Shown here piece after piece: positions 1-5,530 of a stretch of 6,109 nt of DNA; within the stretch, counting starts at the first letter, position 1; each line of letters opens with the position of its first letter. A model generated the notes under the pieces. It saw only the letters and a list, made by a program, of their open reading frames with translations, did no database searches and was not told where the DNA came from. The stretch is from an uncultured Rickettsiales bacterium (GTDB taxonomy: Bacteria; Pseudomonadota; Alphaproteobacteria; Rickettsiales; Midichloriaceae). A program made the position numbers and the translations under genes. The DNA is taken from positions 1-6,109 of the forward strand of contig CALKVD010000128.1 in assembly GCA_937996615.1 (NCBI GenBank). Reading direction: 5' to 3'.

Positions 1-9
1 TTCCGATCT
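1..9. other. probable Illumina adapter remnant at contig end
   Basis: The first nine bases, TTCCGATCT, are identical to the last nine bases of the standard Illumina adapter (which ends GCTCTTCCGATCT). An adapter tail exactly at base 1 suggests that the window begins at an untrimmed contig end and that these bases are not genomic. A chance nine-base match is possible, but its exact placement at position 1 makes contamination the better reading. Confidence 0.7.
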
Positions 10-161
10 GTCTTGCATTCAAGTTTAAGTTTTGGTTTTTTTTAGCAAGTTGCTTTGGGCAAGAATAATAAAAATTTTATATCTAGATTTTATCATTGGT
101 TTAGATTGATATGCGGCATAAGATCAGGTAGTTATTATGATCAGCTGATTAATAAAAGACG

Positions 162-197
162 TTGCATAAACCATCAAATAGTATATAAAGCTTTATA
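162..197 (+). promoter_or_regulatory. candidate nrdA promoter with palindrome over the -10
   Basis: A weak -35-like TTGCAT (162-167) lies 16 bp before a -10-like TATAAA (184-189). The -10 is the left half of a perfect 14-bp palindrome, TATAAAGCTTTATA (184-197), centred at 190/191. A symmetric site over a -10 is a typical operator position. It does not resemble the NrdR box consensus, so no regulator is named. A transcript starting near 196 would have a leader of about 88 nt. The rest of 10-283 holds no tRNA, no supported gene and only a short palindrome (140-149). Confidence 0.3.
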
Positions 198-240
198 CAA
201 CTAATAAACACCCCTATTAAATATTTTACTCTCTACATTC

Positions 241-246
241 AAGGAG
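241..246 (+). promoter_or_regulatory. strong Shine-Dalgarno-like AAGGAG without a partner start codon
   Basis: AAGGAG ends 37 nt before the nrdA ATG, far outside the usual 5-10 nt spacing. An in-frame TAA at 260-262 prevents any nrdA start near it, and no ATG, GTG or TTG lies at a suitable distance downstream. The only element close to the chosen ATG is GAG (272-274). The motif may be a standby ribosome site or chance. Confidence 0.3.
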
Positions 247-283
247 TGAAATCTTTTCCTAAAAACAATTTGAGCATAAAAAA

Positions 284-2152
284 ATGAGTGGAACTATCAC
301 TAGCAATACTTTAATTAAAGAAACGAATTATAATATAACACAAGAACAAGGTCGCGATAAGCTCTTGACTGATTTCGGACGCGAAGTTCTTAAGGATAGA
401 TATTTGCTAGAGGGAGAAGAGATTCAAGATCTTTTTGCGAGAGTTGCTTCCTATTATGCTGACAATGCTGAACATGCTCAAAGGTTATATGACTATATCA
501 GCAAGATGTGGTTTATGCCAGCTACACCGGTTTTGAGTAATGGCGGAACAAAGCGTGGCTTGCCTATTTCTTGCTTTTTGAACGAAGTTCAGGATGATAT
601 GCACGGAATAGTTGATATTTGGACGGAAAACGTTTGGCTAGCTTCCCATGGAGGAGGAATTGGATCATATTGGGGCAACGTTAGGTCGATCGGTGAGAAA
701 GTAAAAGGTAATGGACAAACTTCTGGTATTATACCATTTATTGGTGTTCAGGATCGTTTAACTCTTGCGGTTTCTCAAGGTAACTTGCGTCGGGGGAGTT
801 CAGCAGTTTATTTACCAATATCTCATCCAGAAATAGAGGAATTTATTGAGATCAGAAGACCGACTGGCGGAGACCCAAATCGCAAAGCTTTGAATTTACA
901 CCATGGTGTTGTGATTACTGATGAATTTATGGTAGCTGTTGAGAATGATTTGCCTTGGGAGCTAAAAAGCCCGAAAGATGGTTCTGTGATGCATATAACA
1001 AAAGCTAGAGATTTATGGATCAGAATGCTTCTTGCTCGCGTTGAGACCGGCGAACCTTATATGCTGTTTATTGATAATGTAAATAGAATGGCGCCAGAAA
1101 TATACAAAAAGCTAGATTTGAAAGTTAAAACCTCAAATCTATGCAGCGAAATAACTTTAGCTACTGGTTTAGATCATTTGCAAAAAGAACGTACAGCAGT
1201 TTGTTGTCTTTCTTCGCTCAATCTGGAAACATATGACGAATGGTCAAAGGATCCGATGTTTATAGATGATGTAATGGCATTTTTGGATAATGTCCTGCAA
1301 GATTTTATTGATAATGCTGGCCCAGAACATGCAAGAGCAGTTTATGCCGCAACTAGAGAGCGGAGTGTTGGTCTTGGGGTGATGGGCTTCCATTCTTTTA
1401 TGCAAAGTAAAAATGTTCCTTTGGAATCTGTTGTTGCTTTGTCTTGGAACAAAAAAATATTTACTCATATTAAAAATCAAGTAGATCTAGCTTCAAAAAA
1501 ACTAGCTGAAATTAAAGGAGCTTGTCTAGATGGAATAGACGCTGGTTTAAACGAAAGATTTGCTAATAAAATGGCGATTGCTCCCACTGCTTCGATTTCA
1601 ATCATTGCTGGCAATTCTTCTCCAGGAATTGAGCCATATGCTGCTAACGTTTTTACCCAAAAAACTTTGAGTGGCTCTTTTAATGTAAGGAACAAGCATC
1701 TACGAAGTTTGCTCAAACAAAAGGGGTTTGACAATGACGAAATCTGGGCTTCGATTATGCATCATGAAGGCTCAGTTTTGCACCTTGATTTTTTGACTCA
1801 GCATGAAAAAGATGTGTTTAAAACTGCATTTGAAGTTGACCAAAAATGGTTAATTCAAATGGCTGCTGATAGAACAGAGTTTATATGCCAAGCTCAATCG
1901 CTGAACATCTTCTTGCCAGCTGATGTTCATAAACGAGATTTGCACCAAATCCATTTTATGGCATGGAAAAATGGTGTAAAAAGTTTATACTATCTTCGTT
2001 CAAAATCGCTACAACGAGCAGATCGAGTTTCGTTTGATGCATTAACTGCTGCAGAACAGCTAAAAATATCGTTGGCACCATTGGGTGGGGCTGGTGTTGG
2101 TTCAGCTGTTTCAGATGCAAACAAATATGATGAATGCCTTGCTTGTCAATAG
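284..2152 (+). CDS. nrdA: class I ribonucleoside-diphosphate reductase, alpha (catalytic) subunit
   Basis: This is the large subunit of cytosolic class I ribonucleotide reductase, which reduces NDPs to dNDPs using a radical delivered by the NrdB/NrdF beta subunit. The 622-residue protein has all core residues. C97 (ISCF) and C307 (TAVCC) form the active-site redox pair. N285, C287 and E289 (NLCSE) match E. coli N437, C439 (thiyl radical) and E441. Y569-Y570 (SLYYLRS) is the radical-transfer pair, and C618/C621 form the C-terminal CxxC shuttle. There is no N-terminal ATP-cone: the catalytic N-domain begins near residue 25, so dATP overall-activity inhibition through that domain is not expected. 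This short form is typical of Rickettsia-like bacteria. The ATG at 284 is the first in-frame start after a TAA at 260; its RBS is weak. No nrdB follows, because the next gene is on the opposite strand, so the beta subunit must be encoded elsewhere. No frameshift or missing key residue was seen. Confidence 0.96.
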   Translation: MSGTITSNTLIKETNYNITQEQGRDKLLTDFGREVLKDRYLLEGEEIQDLFARVASYYADNAEHAQRLYDYISKMWFMPATPVLSNGGTKRGLPISCFLNEVQDDMHGIVDIWTENVWLASHGGGIGSYWGNVRSIGEKVKGNGQTSGIIPFIGVQDRLTLAVSQGNLRRGSSAVYLPISHPEIEEFIEIRRPTGGDPNRKALNLHHGVVITDEFMVAVENDLPWELKSPKDGSVMHITKARDLWIRMLLARVETGEPYMLFIDNVNRMAPEIYKKLDLKVKTSNLCSEITLATGLDHLQKERTAVCCLSSLNLETYDEWSKDPMFIDDVMAFLDNVLQDFIDNAGPEHARAVYAATRERSVGLGVMGFHSFMQSKNVPLESVVALSWNKKIFTHIKNQVDLASKKLAEIKGACLDGIDAGLNERFANKMAIAPTASISIIAGNSSPGIEPYAANVFTQKTLSGSFNVRNKHLRSLLKQKGFDNDEIWASIMHHEGSVLHLDFLTQHEKDVFKTAFEVDQKWLIQMAADRTEFICQAQSLNIFLPADVHKRDLHQIHFMAWKNGVKSLYYLRSKSLQRADRVSFDALTAAEQLKISLAPLGGAGVGSAVSDANKYDECLACQ

Positions 2153-2167
2153 GTTGTGTTATTTTGC

Positions 2168-2187
2168 TGTAATATAATAGTATTACA
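2168..2187. terminator. AT-rich hairpin between convergent nrdA and folA
   Basis: TGTAATA (2168-2174) and TATTACA (2181-2187) form a perfect 7-bp stem with a 6-nt loop, 15 nt after the nrdA stop. There is no T-run on either strand, so it is at best a weak or assisted terminator. It lies in the 84-bp gap of a convergent gene pair, where a bidirectional terminator would be expected. Confidence 0.3.
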
Positions 2188-2210
2188 ATACATATCCAAT
2201 TTGAAATAGA

Positions 2211-2233
2211 CAATTATATGTATTAATATATTG
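2211..2233. terminator. second weak hairpin, just past the folA stop
   Basis: CAATTATAT (2211-2219) pairs with ATATATTG (2226-2233) as an 8-bp stem with one bulged T and a 6-nt loop. It starts 3 nt beyond the folA stop codon on the minus strand. The stem is almost all A/T and has no U-tract, so a terminator role is only suggested by position. Confidence 0.22.
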
Positions 2234-2236
2234 CCA

Positions 2237-2836
2237 TCAACTTTTTGAATGTAAATGCACAATTTTATAATCAGCATTTTTTTCTACAATAACTTCATTC
2301 CATCCTTCAAAATAATTCAGATCGATTTTGATATCCCCGACATATGAATGGTTTATTTTAGTTAGTATAAATTCATCTATCAATCTATGCTTTAAAAAAA
2401 GGTTTGCAATTTTAGCTCCTCCTACCATAAAAACTTTTTTCTTTTGTATTGTTATATTATCTTGATCAGTTGCTATATCACTAAGACGTAGCGTAGTATA
2501 TTCTGAGAGAGAGTTTACTATCTTTATTTTTTTTGCTTTTTTACTTTTGCTGAGATTAGAAAAATCTTTGCTATGTGAAAATACAATCGAGTGGCAATTA
2601 TCTAAAATTGATTGTGGCATCATCATAAAAGTTTGACGGCCCATAACTAAAATCTGTTGCTTGACAAGATTTTGAAAGTGTTTGATATCATCCGGGTAAT
2701 GCCATAGTAACCCACAGTTACTATGAATTTCACTACTGCCGATGACGCCGTTTGGATCTGTTGCCATAATCCCAATTGGTTTTGGCAATTTTACGGTTGA
2801 TAATTCTAACAAATTGGAATTGTTTTTGTAGCTCAT
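2237..2836 (-). CDS. folA: dihydrofolate reductase, enlarged
   Basis: DHFR reduces dihydrofolate to tetrahydrofolate with NADPH in the cytosol, restoring the cofactor used by thymidylate synthase ThyA. Family motifs appear in order: strand 1 with the Met20-type loop (IGIMATDPNGVIG, 21-33); W45 and catalytic D50 in LWHYPDDIKHF (E. coli W22, D27); VMGRQTF (64-70, cofactor site); FMVGGAKI (136-143); T159 in DEFILTKI (E. coli T113); and GDIKID. At 199 residues it is 30-40 longer than usual. The extra length lies in an N-terminal extension of about 18 residues, about five residues between VIG and W45, and about 20 Lys/Ser-rich residues around 92-133. A TTG at codon 17 would give a standard N-terminus, but the ATG is kept because it has a weak CAGAAG upstream, only 3 nt away. 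rpiB lies 45 nt upstream on the same strand, so co-transcription is likely. The coding strand has an A8 run (2527-2534). All catalytic positions are intact. Confidence 0.93.
   Translation of the reverse strand: MSYKNNSNLLELSTVKLPKPIGIMATDPNGVIGSSEIHSNCGLLWHYPDDIKHFQNLVKQQILVMGRQTFMMMPQSILDNCHSIVFSHSKDFSNLSKSKKAKKIKIVNSLSEYTTLRLSDIATDQDNITIQKKKVFMVGGAKIANLFLKHRLIDEFILTKINHSYVGDIKIDLNYFEGWNEVIVEKNADYKIVHLHSKS
2703..2725. repeat. 23-bp hairpin palindrome inside folA
   Basis: CATAGTAAC (2703-2711) and GTTACTATG (2717-2725) form a perfect 9-bp stem around a 5-nt loop. It encodes residues 38-45 (HSNCGLLW), the place where this DHFR has about five more residues than usual between VIG and the active-site Trp. 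The stem is seen directly; origin as an inserted palindromic element is inference. Confidence 0.55.
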
Positions 2837-2881
2837 AAACTTCTGATTGGTAAAACAAAAATATTCAATTTAATATTTAAT

Positions 2882-3409
2882 TCACTGTGACAATTTAGCA
2901 ACTCTTGACCCATGTCTTCCTTGTTCAAAATCGGTTGTAATAAAAGTTTTGATCATTGCGACAGCGTCTTTTTTGCCCACAAACCTTGAACCCAGGACCA
3001 AAACGTTCGCGTCATTATGAGCTCTTGCAAGTCTAGCATATTCAACCGAATTACATAACGCTGCTCTTAGGTGTTTATGCCTATTTGCTGCTATGCTAAT
3101 CCCTATTCCAGAGCCACATAGCAAAACGCCAAAAATTTTACGATTTGAATCTAGGTTATTACTATTTTGCTTCATATGCTGAGCCAAAAGATTAGCATAA
3201 TCTGGATAGTCACAGGGAGTACTATTATGAGTTCCAAGGTCGATTAGCTGCTCGAAATTTATATGATGATTTGCCGCAACCTGAGGTTGAGGTAAATCAT
3301 CACTTTGTTTTTGTATCTGTTTTAAATCGGAAACTAATTTAAGCCGCAATTCATATCCGGCATGATCAGAGGCAAAATATAATATTATTGAACGCTCGTT
3401 TTTTAACAT
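2882..3409 (-). CDS. rpiB: ribose-5-phosphate isomerase B
   Basis: RpiB (RpiB/LacA/LacB family) interconverts ribulose-5-phosphate and ribose-5-phosphate in the cytosol, feeding PRPP and nucleotide synthesis. Motifs in order: DHAG (15-18, substrate-binding His16); DLGT...DYPDYA (57-72); LLCGSGIGISIAANR (96-110) with catalytic Cys98; LARAHNDANVLVLGSR (127-142) with H131-N132; and the C-terminal FEQGRHGSRV (161-170) with R165, H166 and R169 for phosphate binding. The protein is 175 residues against about 145-150 for the family. About 19 extra residues sit between helix 1 and the IDLG strand (about 31-50), and about 7 more near 81-90. The first insertion contains a 39-bp palindrome. The ATG has no Shine-Dalgarno (ACCACC precedes it). 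It is probably the first gene of an rpiB-folA operon. The assignment as RpiB rather than LacA/B is favoured by Cys98 and the nucleotide-gene context. Confidence 0.95.
   Translation of the reverse strand: MLKNERSIILYFASDHAGYELRLKLVSDLKQIQKQSDDLPQPQVAANHHINFEQLIDLGTHNSTPCDYPDYANLLAQHMKQNSNNLDSNRKIFGVLLCGSGIGISIAANRHKHLRAALCNSVEYARLARAHNDANVLVLGSRFVGKKDAVAMIKTFITTDFEQGRHGSRVAKLSQ
3264..3302. repeat. 39-bp near-perfect palindrome within rpiB, possible palindromic insertion element
   Basis: The sequence is symmetric about base 3283: 17 of 19 opposed positions are complementary (mismatches 3276/3290 and 3273/3293). The outer nine pairs (3264-3272 with 3294-3302) and the inner six (3277-3282 with 3284-3289) are uninterrupted. 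It spans exactly 13 codons' length and encodes about residues 36-49, inside the segment that ordinary RpiB proteins lack. In-frame palindromic insertions in protein genes are known from Rickettsia (RPEs) and Wolbachia. I do not recognise this sequence as a named RPE family. Confidence 0.85.
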
Positions 3410-3454
3410 GGTGGTATTTTAATAAATATATGGTTAAATTTGATTAAATTAAAA

Positions 3455-3469
3455 ATTATACCGATTATA
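3455..3469 (-). promoter_or_regulatory. candidate rpiB-folA promoter -10 elements
   Basis: Two TATAAT boxes read on the minus strand, at 3455-3460 and 3464-3469, lie 45-60 nt upstream of the rpiB ATG. No good -35 is seen at standard spacing. The second lies in ATTATAAT (3464-3471), a self-complementary octamer that also reads as TATAAT on the plus strand. Confidence 0.35.
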
Positions 3470-3587
3470 ATGTAAAAGCATAGGGTTAAAGCTATATCAA
3501 TCTAATCAATTGATGCAAAATAGCAACAGTAATAACCAAAAGCACTTAAATTATTTAAAATTATTGGGTTGCTACCTTGTATTTAAT

Positions 3588-3617
3588 TTTCAACTATTAT
3601 ATACGTGATGGTATAAG
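3588..3617 (+). promoter_or_regulatory. candidate porin promoter
   Basis: A -35-like TTTCAA (3588-3593) is separated by 18 bp from a -10-like TATAAG (3612-3617). Transcription would start near 3624, giving a leader of about 50 nt. Other AT-rich boxes in this 264-bp divergent spacer (3410-3673) could serve instead. The spacer holds no gene, and only a short palindrome at 3505-3514. Confidence 0.33.
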
Positions 3618-3659
3618 TTTGGTATCTAATAAATTAAATCAAACTCAATAAATTTTTTT

Positions 3660-3665
3660 AAAAGG
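3660..3665 (+). promoter_or_regulatory. porin ribosome binding site
   Basis: AAAAGG lies 8 nt before the porin ATG at 3674. It is the only well-placed Shine-Dalgarno in the window, which supports both this start and strong translation. Confidence 0.65.
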
Positions 3666-3673
3666 CTAAATCA

Positions 3674-5287
3674 ATGATCTTAAGAAAAGTAATTTTGTCA
3701 GGAATAATAGCTTCTGCAGCTATTAGTTCATTGACTTTCGCTTCTTTCGCTGCACCAGTTGTCGCAAAAGAGCAACATTCAACAACAACAAAGCATTCTT
3801 CCGTGGATGGTGCAGTTGTAAAGGGTAAAAATATAAAAACAACATCATATACTACTTCTCATACAAAACACGGTATGAAAAAAGGAGGTACAGCTTACAG
3901 CAAAATGACTGAAGAACATACATATGTTGAAAAAAAGGATGATACTGGCTTGGCTGTTAAGCTAGGTGGTACTGCTGACATTATGTATGGCGCATCTTTT
4001 AACAAAAACGAATTCAAAAGCGAAGCAGCTTTGAAAGAAACAATCTTCGGCAAAGATAAAGAAGGTAGACTTTTCTTCACATCTCCACTTCTGTCAGGAG
4101 TTGATTCCAACACCAACCAACGCTGGGGCAGAATCCGCGGTATTAGCGCTAATAACAGTAAGTTCAACGTTGAAGTCAGCAATAAAACTATTGACGGCTT
4201 AGAGTACGGCGGGGTGATGGAACTTCGCGTTGACAACGGTGACAAAGGAGATGGAGTTGCCACAAAACGCCTATTCATCTACGCAAAAGACAAATGGGGT
4301 AAAGTCGAATTCGGTCAAGTTGACGGACCTACCCACACAATGCAAGTTGACGCATCTAATATTGCTAAAGCAACTGGCGGCATTGACGGAAACTGGAGCG
4401 ATATTATGCCTTACGGAATCGTTGGTCACAACGCCGGGATATTACCTACAGGTGCAACAACAGCAACAATTTTTGACCTGAATAAAATTGGTGTCAATAG
4501 CCCAGCTCTTCCTGCTTCTAACGAATTTATAAGAAAATCTAATAAATTAACATACTACACTCCTGAAATCAACGGCTTCTCTGTTGGTCTAGGTTATGTT
4601 CCAAATAGCAACGCAAAAGGCGGAATCGGTTCTCACACCAGATCATCTGACGGCAACGGAGCTTACAAAGACGTGATTCAAGCAGCTTTGAAATATAAAA
4701 TGGAAAACGCTGACGGAGTTGGTTTGGAAGCATCTGTTGTTGGTGAAGTTGGTAAAGCAATGAAAGCTTTTGGTCAGAATTTTTATAACTCTATTCCAAG
4801 ATCATATGATGCTAAACTAAATAACCTAGCAGCTTTCGAAGTTGGAGCTAAAATTTCTGCTAACGGATTTGCATTAGTCGCATCTTACGCTGACGCTGGA
4901 AAAAGTGGTGGTGTTAAGTCTTTAGATAAAACTGCAAATAACGTTAAAAGTTCAGTGGATGTATCAGGTATCAAGAAAAGTACTAAATACTGGACAGCTG
5001 GCGCTAGCTATGACTACAAAGATTTTGGTGTTAGTTTGACATACTTCGAAGGTAAAAAATCTGGTAGTTTGCTAGAACAAGTCTATGCTGAAACAGTTAA
5101 TCCAGGAACAAAATATTCAGGTAAAACCAAAACACAAGTGGTTTCTTTAGGTGCTGAATACAAAGTTGCTCCAGGATTCAAGCCATATGCTGAAGTTAGC
5201 TATATTAAGTTCAAGACTCCTCTGCCTGAAACAATTGTTGCTAAAAGGACAGCAGTGTTGGCTGTTGGTACTAAAATCACATTCTAG
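3674..5287 (+). CDS. outer-membrane porin (Porin_4-type), 537 aa
   Basis: This is a general diffusion porin of the Gram-negative outer membrane, probably a trimer. A Sec signal peptide is clear: MILRK, a hydrophobic stretch to about residue 22, then cleavage near A26 (SFA/A) or A31 (VVA/K). After a Thr/Ser/His/Lys-rich segment (about 32-90), the barrel starts at LAVKLGGTADIMYG (93-106). Recognisable family segments are RLFIYAKDKWGKVEFGQVDG (199-218), a constriction-loop-like stretch (about 224-250), and NKLTYYTPEINGFSVGLGYVP (290-310). Alternating hydrophobic strands follow, to a terminal strand ending VGTKITF with the C-terminal Phe recognised by the BAM machinery. The leading low-complexity segment of about 60 residues is unusual, since most relatives begin the first strand soon after the signal peptide. 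C-ending codons (AAC, GAC, GGC) are much commoner here than in the neighbouring genes, suggesting high expression. It has its own RBS and terminator and is likely monocistronic. Substrate selectivity cannot be read from the sequence. Confidence 0.9.
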   Translation: MILRKVILSGIIASAAISSLTFASFAAPVVAKEQHSTTTKHSSVDGAVVKGKNIKTTSYTTSHTKHGMKKGGTAYSKMTEEHTYVEKKDDTGLAVKLGGTADIMYGASFNKNEFKSEAALKETIFGKDKEGRLFFTSPLLSGVDSNTNQRWGRIRGISANNSKFNVEVSNKTIDGLEYGGVMELRVDNGDKGDGVATKRLFIYAKDKWGKVEFGQVDGPTHTMQVDASNIAKATGGIDGNWSDIMPYGIVGHNAGILPTGATTATIFDLNKIGVNSPALPASNEFIRKSNKLTYYTPEINGFSVGLGYVPNSNAKGGIGSHTRSSDGNGAYKDVIQAALKYKMENADGVGLEASVVGEVGKAMKAFGQNFYNSIPRSYDAKLNNLAAFEVGAKISANGFALVASYADAGKSGGVKSLDKTANNVKSSVDVSGIKKSTKYWTAGASYDYKDFGVSLTYFEGKKSGSLLEQVYAETVNPGTKYSGKTKTQVVSLGAEYKVAPGFKPYAEVSYIKFKTPLPETIVAKRTAVLAVGTKITF

Positions 5288-5327
5288 TATCATATAATAA
5301 TTGTGTGGCGGTATATTATCGTTATAA

Positions 5328-5355
5328 AGTGATTGTAATATAAGTTGCAATCATT
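5328..5355 (+). other. stable hairpin in the porin 3' UTR
   Basis: AGTGATTGTAA (5328-5338) pairs with TTGCAATCATT (5345-5355) as an 11-bp stem including two G-U pairs, with a 6-nt loop. It begins 40 nt after the porin stop. No T-run follows, so it is more likely a stability element or part of a 3'UTR RNA than the terminator. Confidence 0.45.
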
Positions 5356-5403
5356 ATGACGAAAATGATATAACCCCCAATCAGCAACAATAAACTGCTA
5401 AAA

Positions 5404-5465
5404 CAAGTTTGAAAGTATCAAAATTATTATTAATATTTTAGTACTTTCTTTCTTGTCTTTTTTTT
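5404..5465 (+). terminator. intrinsic terminator of the porin gene
   Basis: GAAAGTA (5411-5417) pairs with TACTTTC (5442-5448). After a 2-nt irregularity the stem continues with AAAAT (5420-5424) and ATTTT (5435-5439) around a 10-nt loop. Outside, CAAG (5404-5407) can also pair with CTTG (5452-5455) across a 3x3 T internal loop. A T-rich tail follows, ending in eight Ts (5458-5465). It separates the porin from cmk. Confidence 0.65.
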
Positions 5466-5485
5466 AGTTTATAATTTTATTTAGA

Positions 5486-5515
5486 TTGCGGTGCTGCTGC
5501 AATGTTTTATATAAA
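5486..5515 (+). promoter_or_regulatory. candidate cmk promoter
   Basis: TTGCGG (5486-5491) is followed, after 16 bp, by TATATA (5508-5513) or, after 18 bp, by TATAAA (5510-5515). This would give a very short leader before the ATG at 5531, consistent with the absence of a Shine-Dalgarno. A TATAAT at 5470-5475 lacks a good -35. Confidence 0.3.
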
Positions 5516-5530
5516 CTAAGTTCAATATAT

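Noticed and set aside
1..45. Open frame ending in TAG with SFGF, faintly like the end of a beta-ketoacyl synthase
   Set aside because: Only 14 codons, begins in probable adapter sequence, and the residues after SFGF do not fit the family.
140..149. Perfect 10-bp palindrome ATCAGCTGAT
   Set aside because: Too short in AT-rich DNA and not placed on a clear promoter element; likewise ATCAATTGAT at 3505-3514.
1477..1734. 85-codon open frame on the minus strand inside nrdA
   Set aside because: Fully overlaps a conserved enzyme, has no family motif or RBS; a shadow of nrdA.
2135..2149. NrdA tail cysteines spaced CxxC rather than the CxxxxC of E. coli
   Set aside because: CxxC spacing is common in other class I alpha subunits; not a defect.
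1956..2213. Minus-strand open frame across the nrdA end into the convergent gap
   Set aside because: Covers the coding sequence for the radical-transfer tyrosines and CxxC tail of NrdA; no recognisable protein features.
3895..4278. 127-codon open frame on the minus strand inside the porin
   Set aside because: Leucine/Ser/Pro-rich translation typical of an antisense shadow; the porin frame has a signal peptide and family motifs.
4230..4481. 83-codon plus-strand open frame in another frame of the porin
   Set aside because: No RBS, low-complexity Gln/Leu translation, overlaps a well-supported CDS.
5502..5519. Five-codon mini-ORF just before cmk
   Set aside because: No RBS and no attenuator-like structure with it; likely chance.
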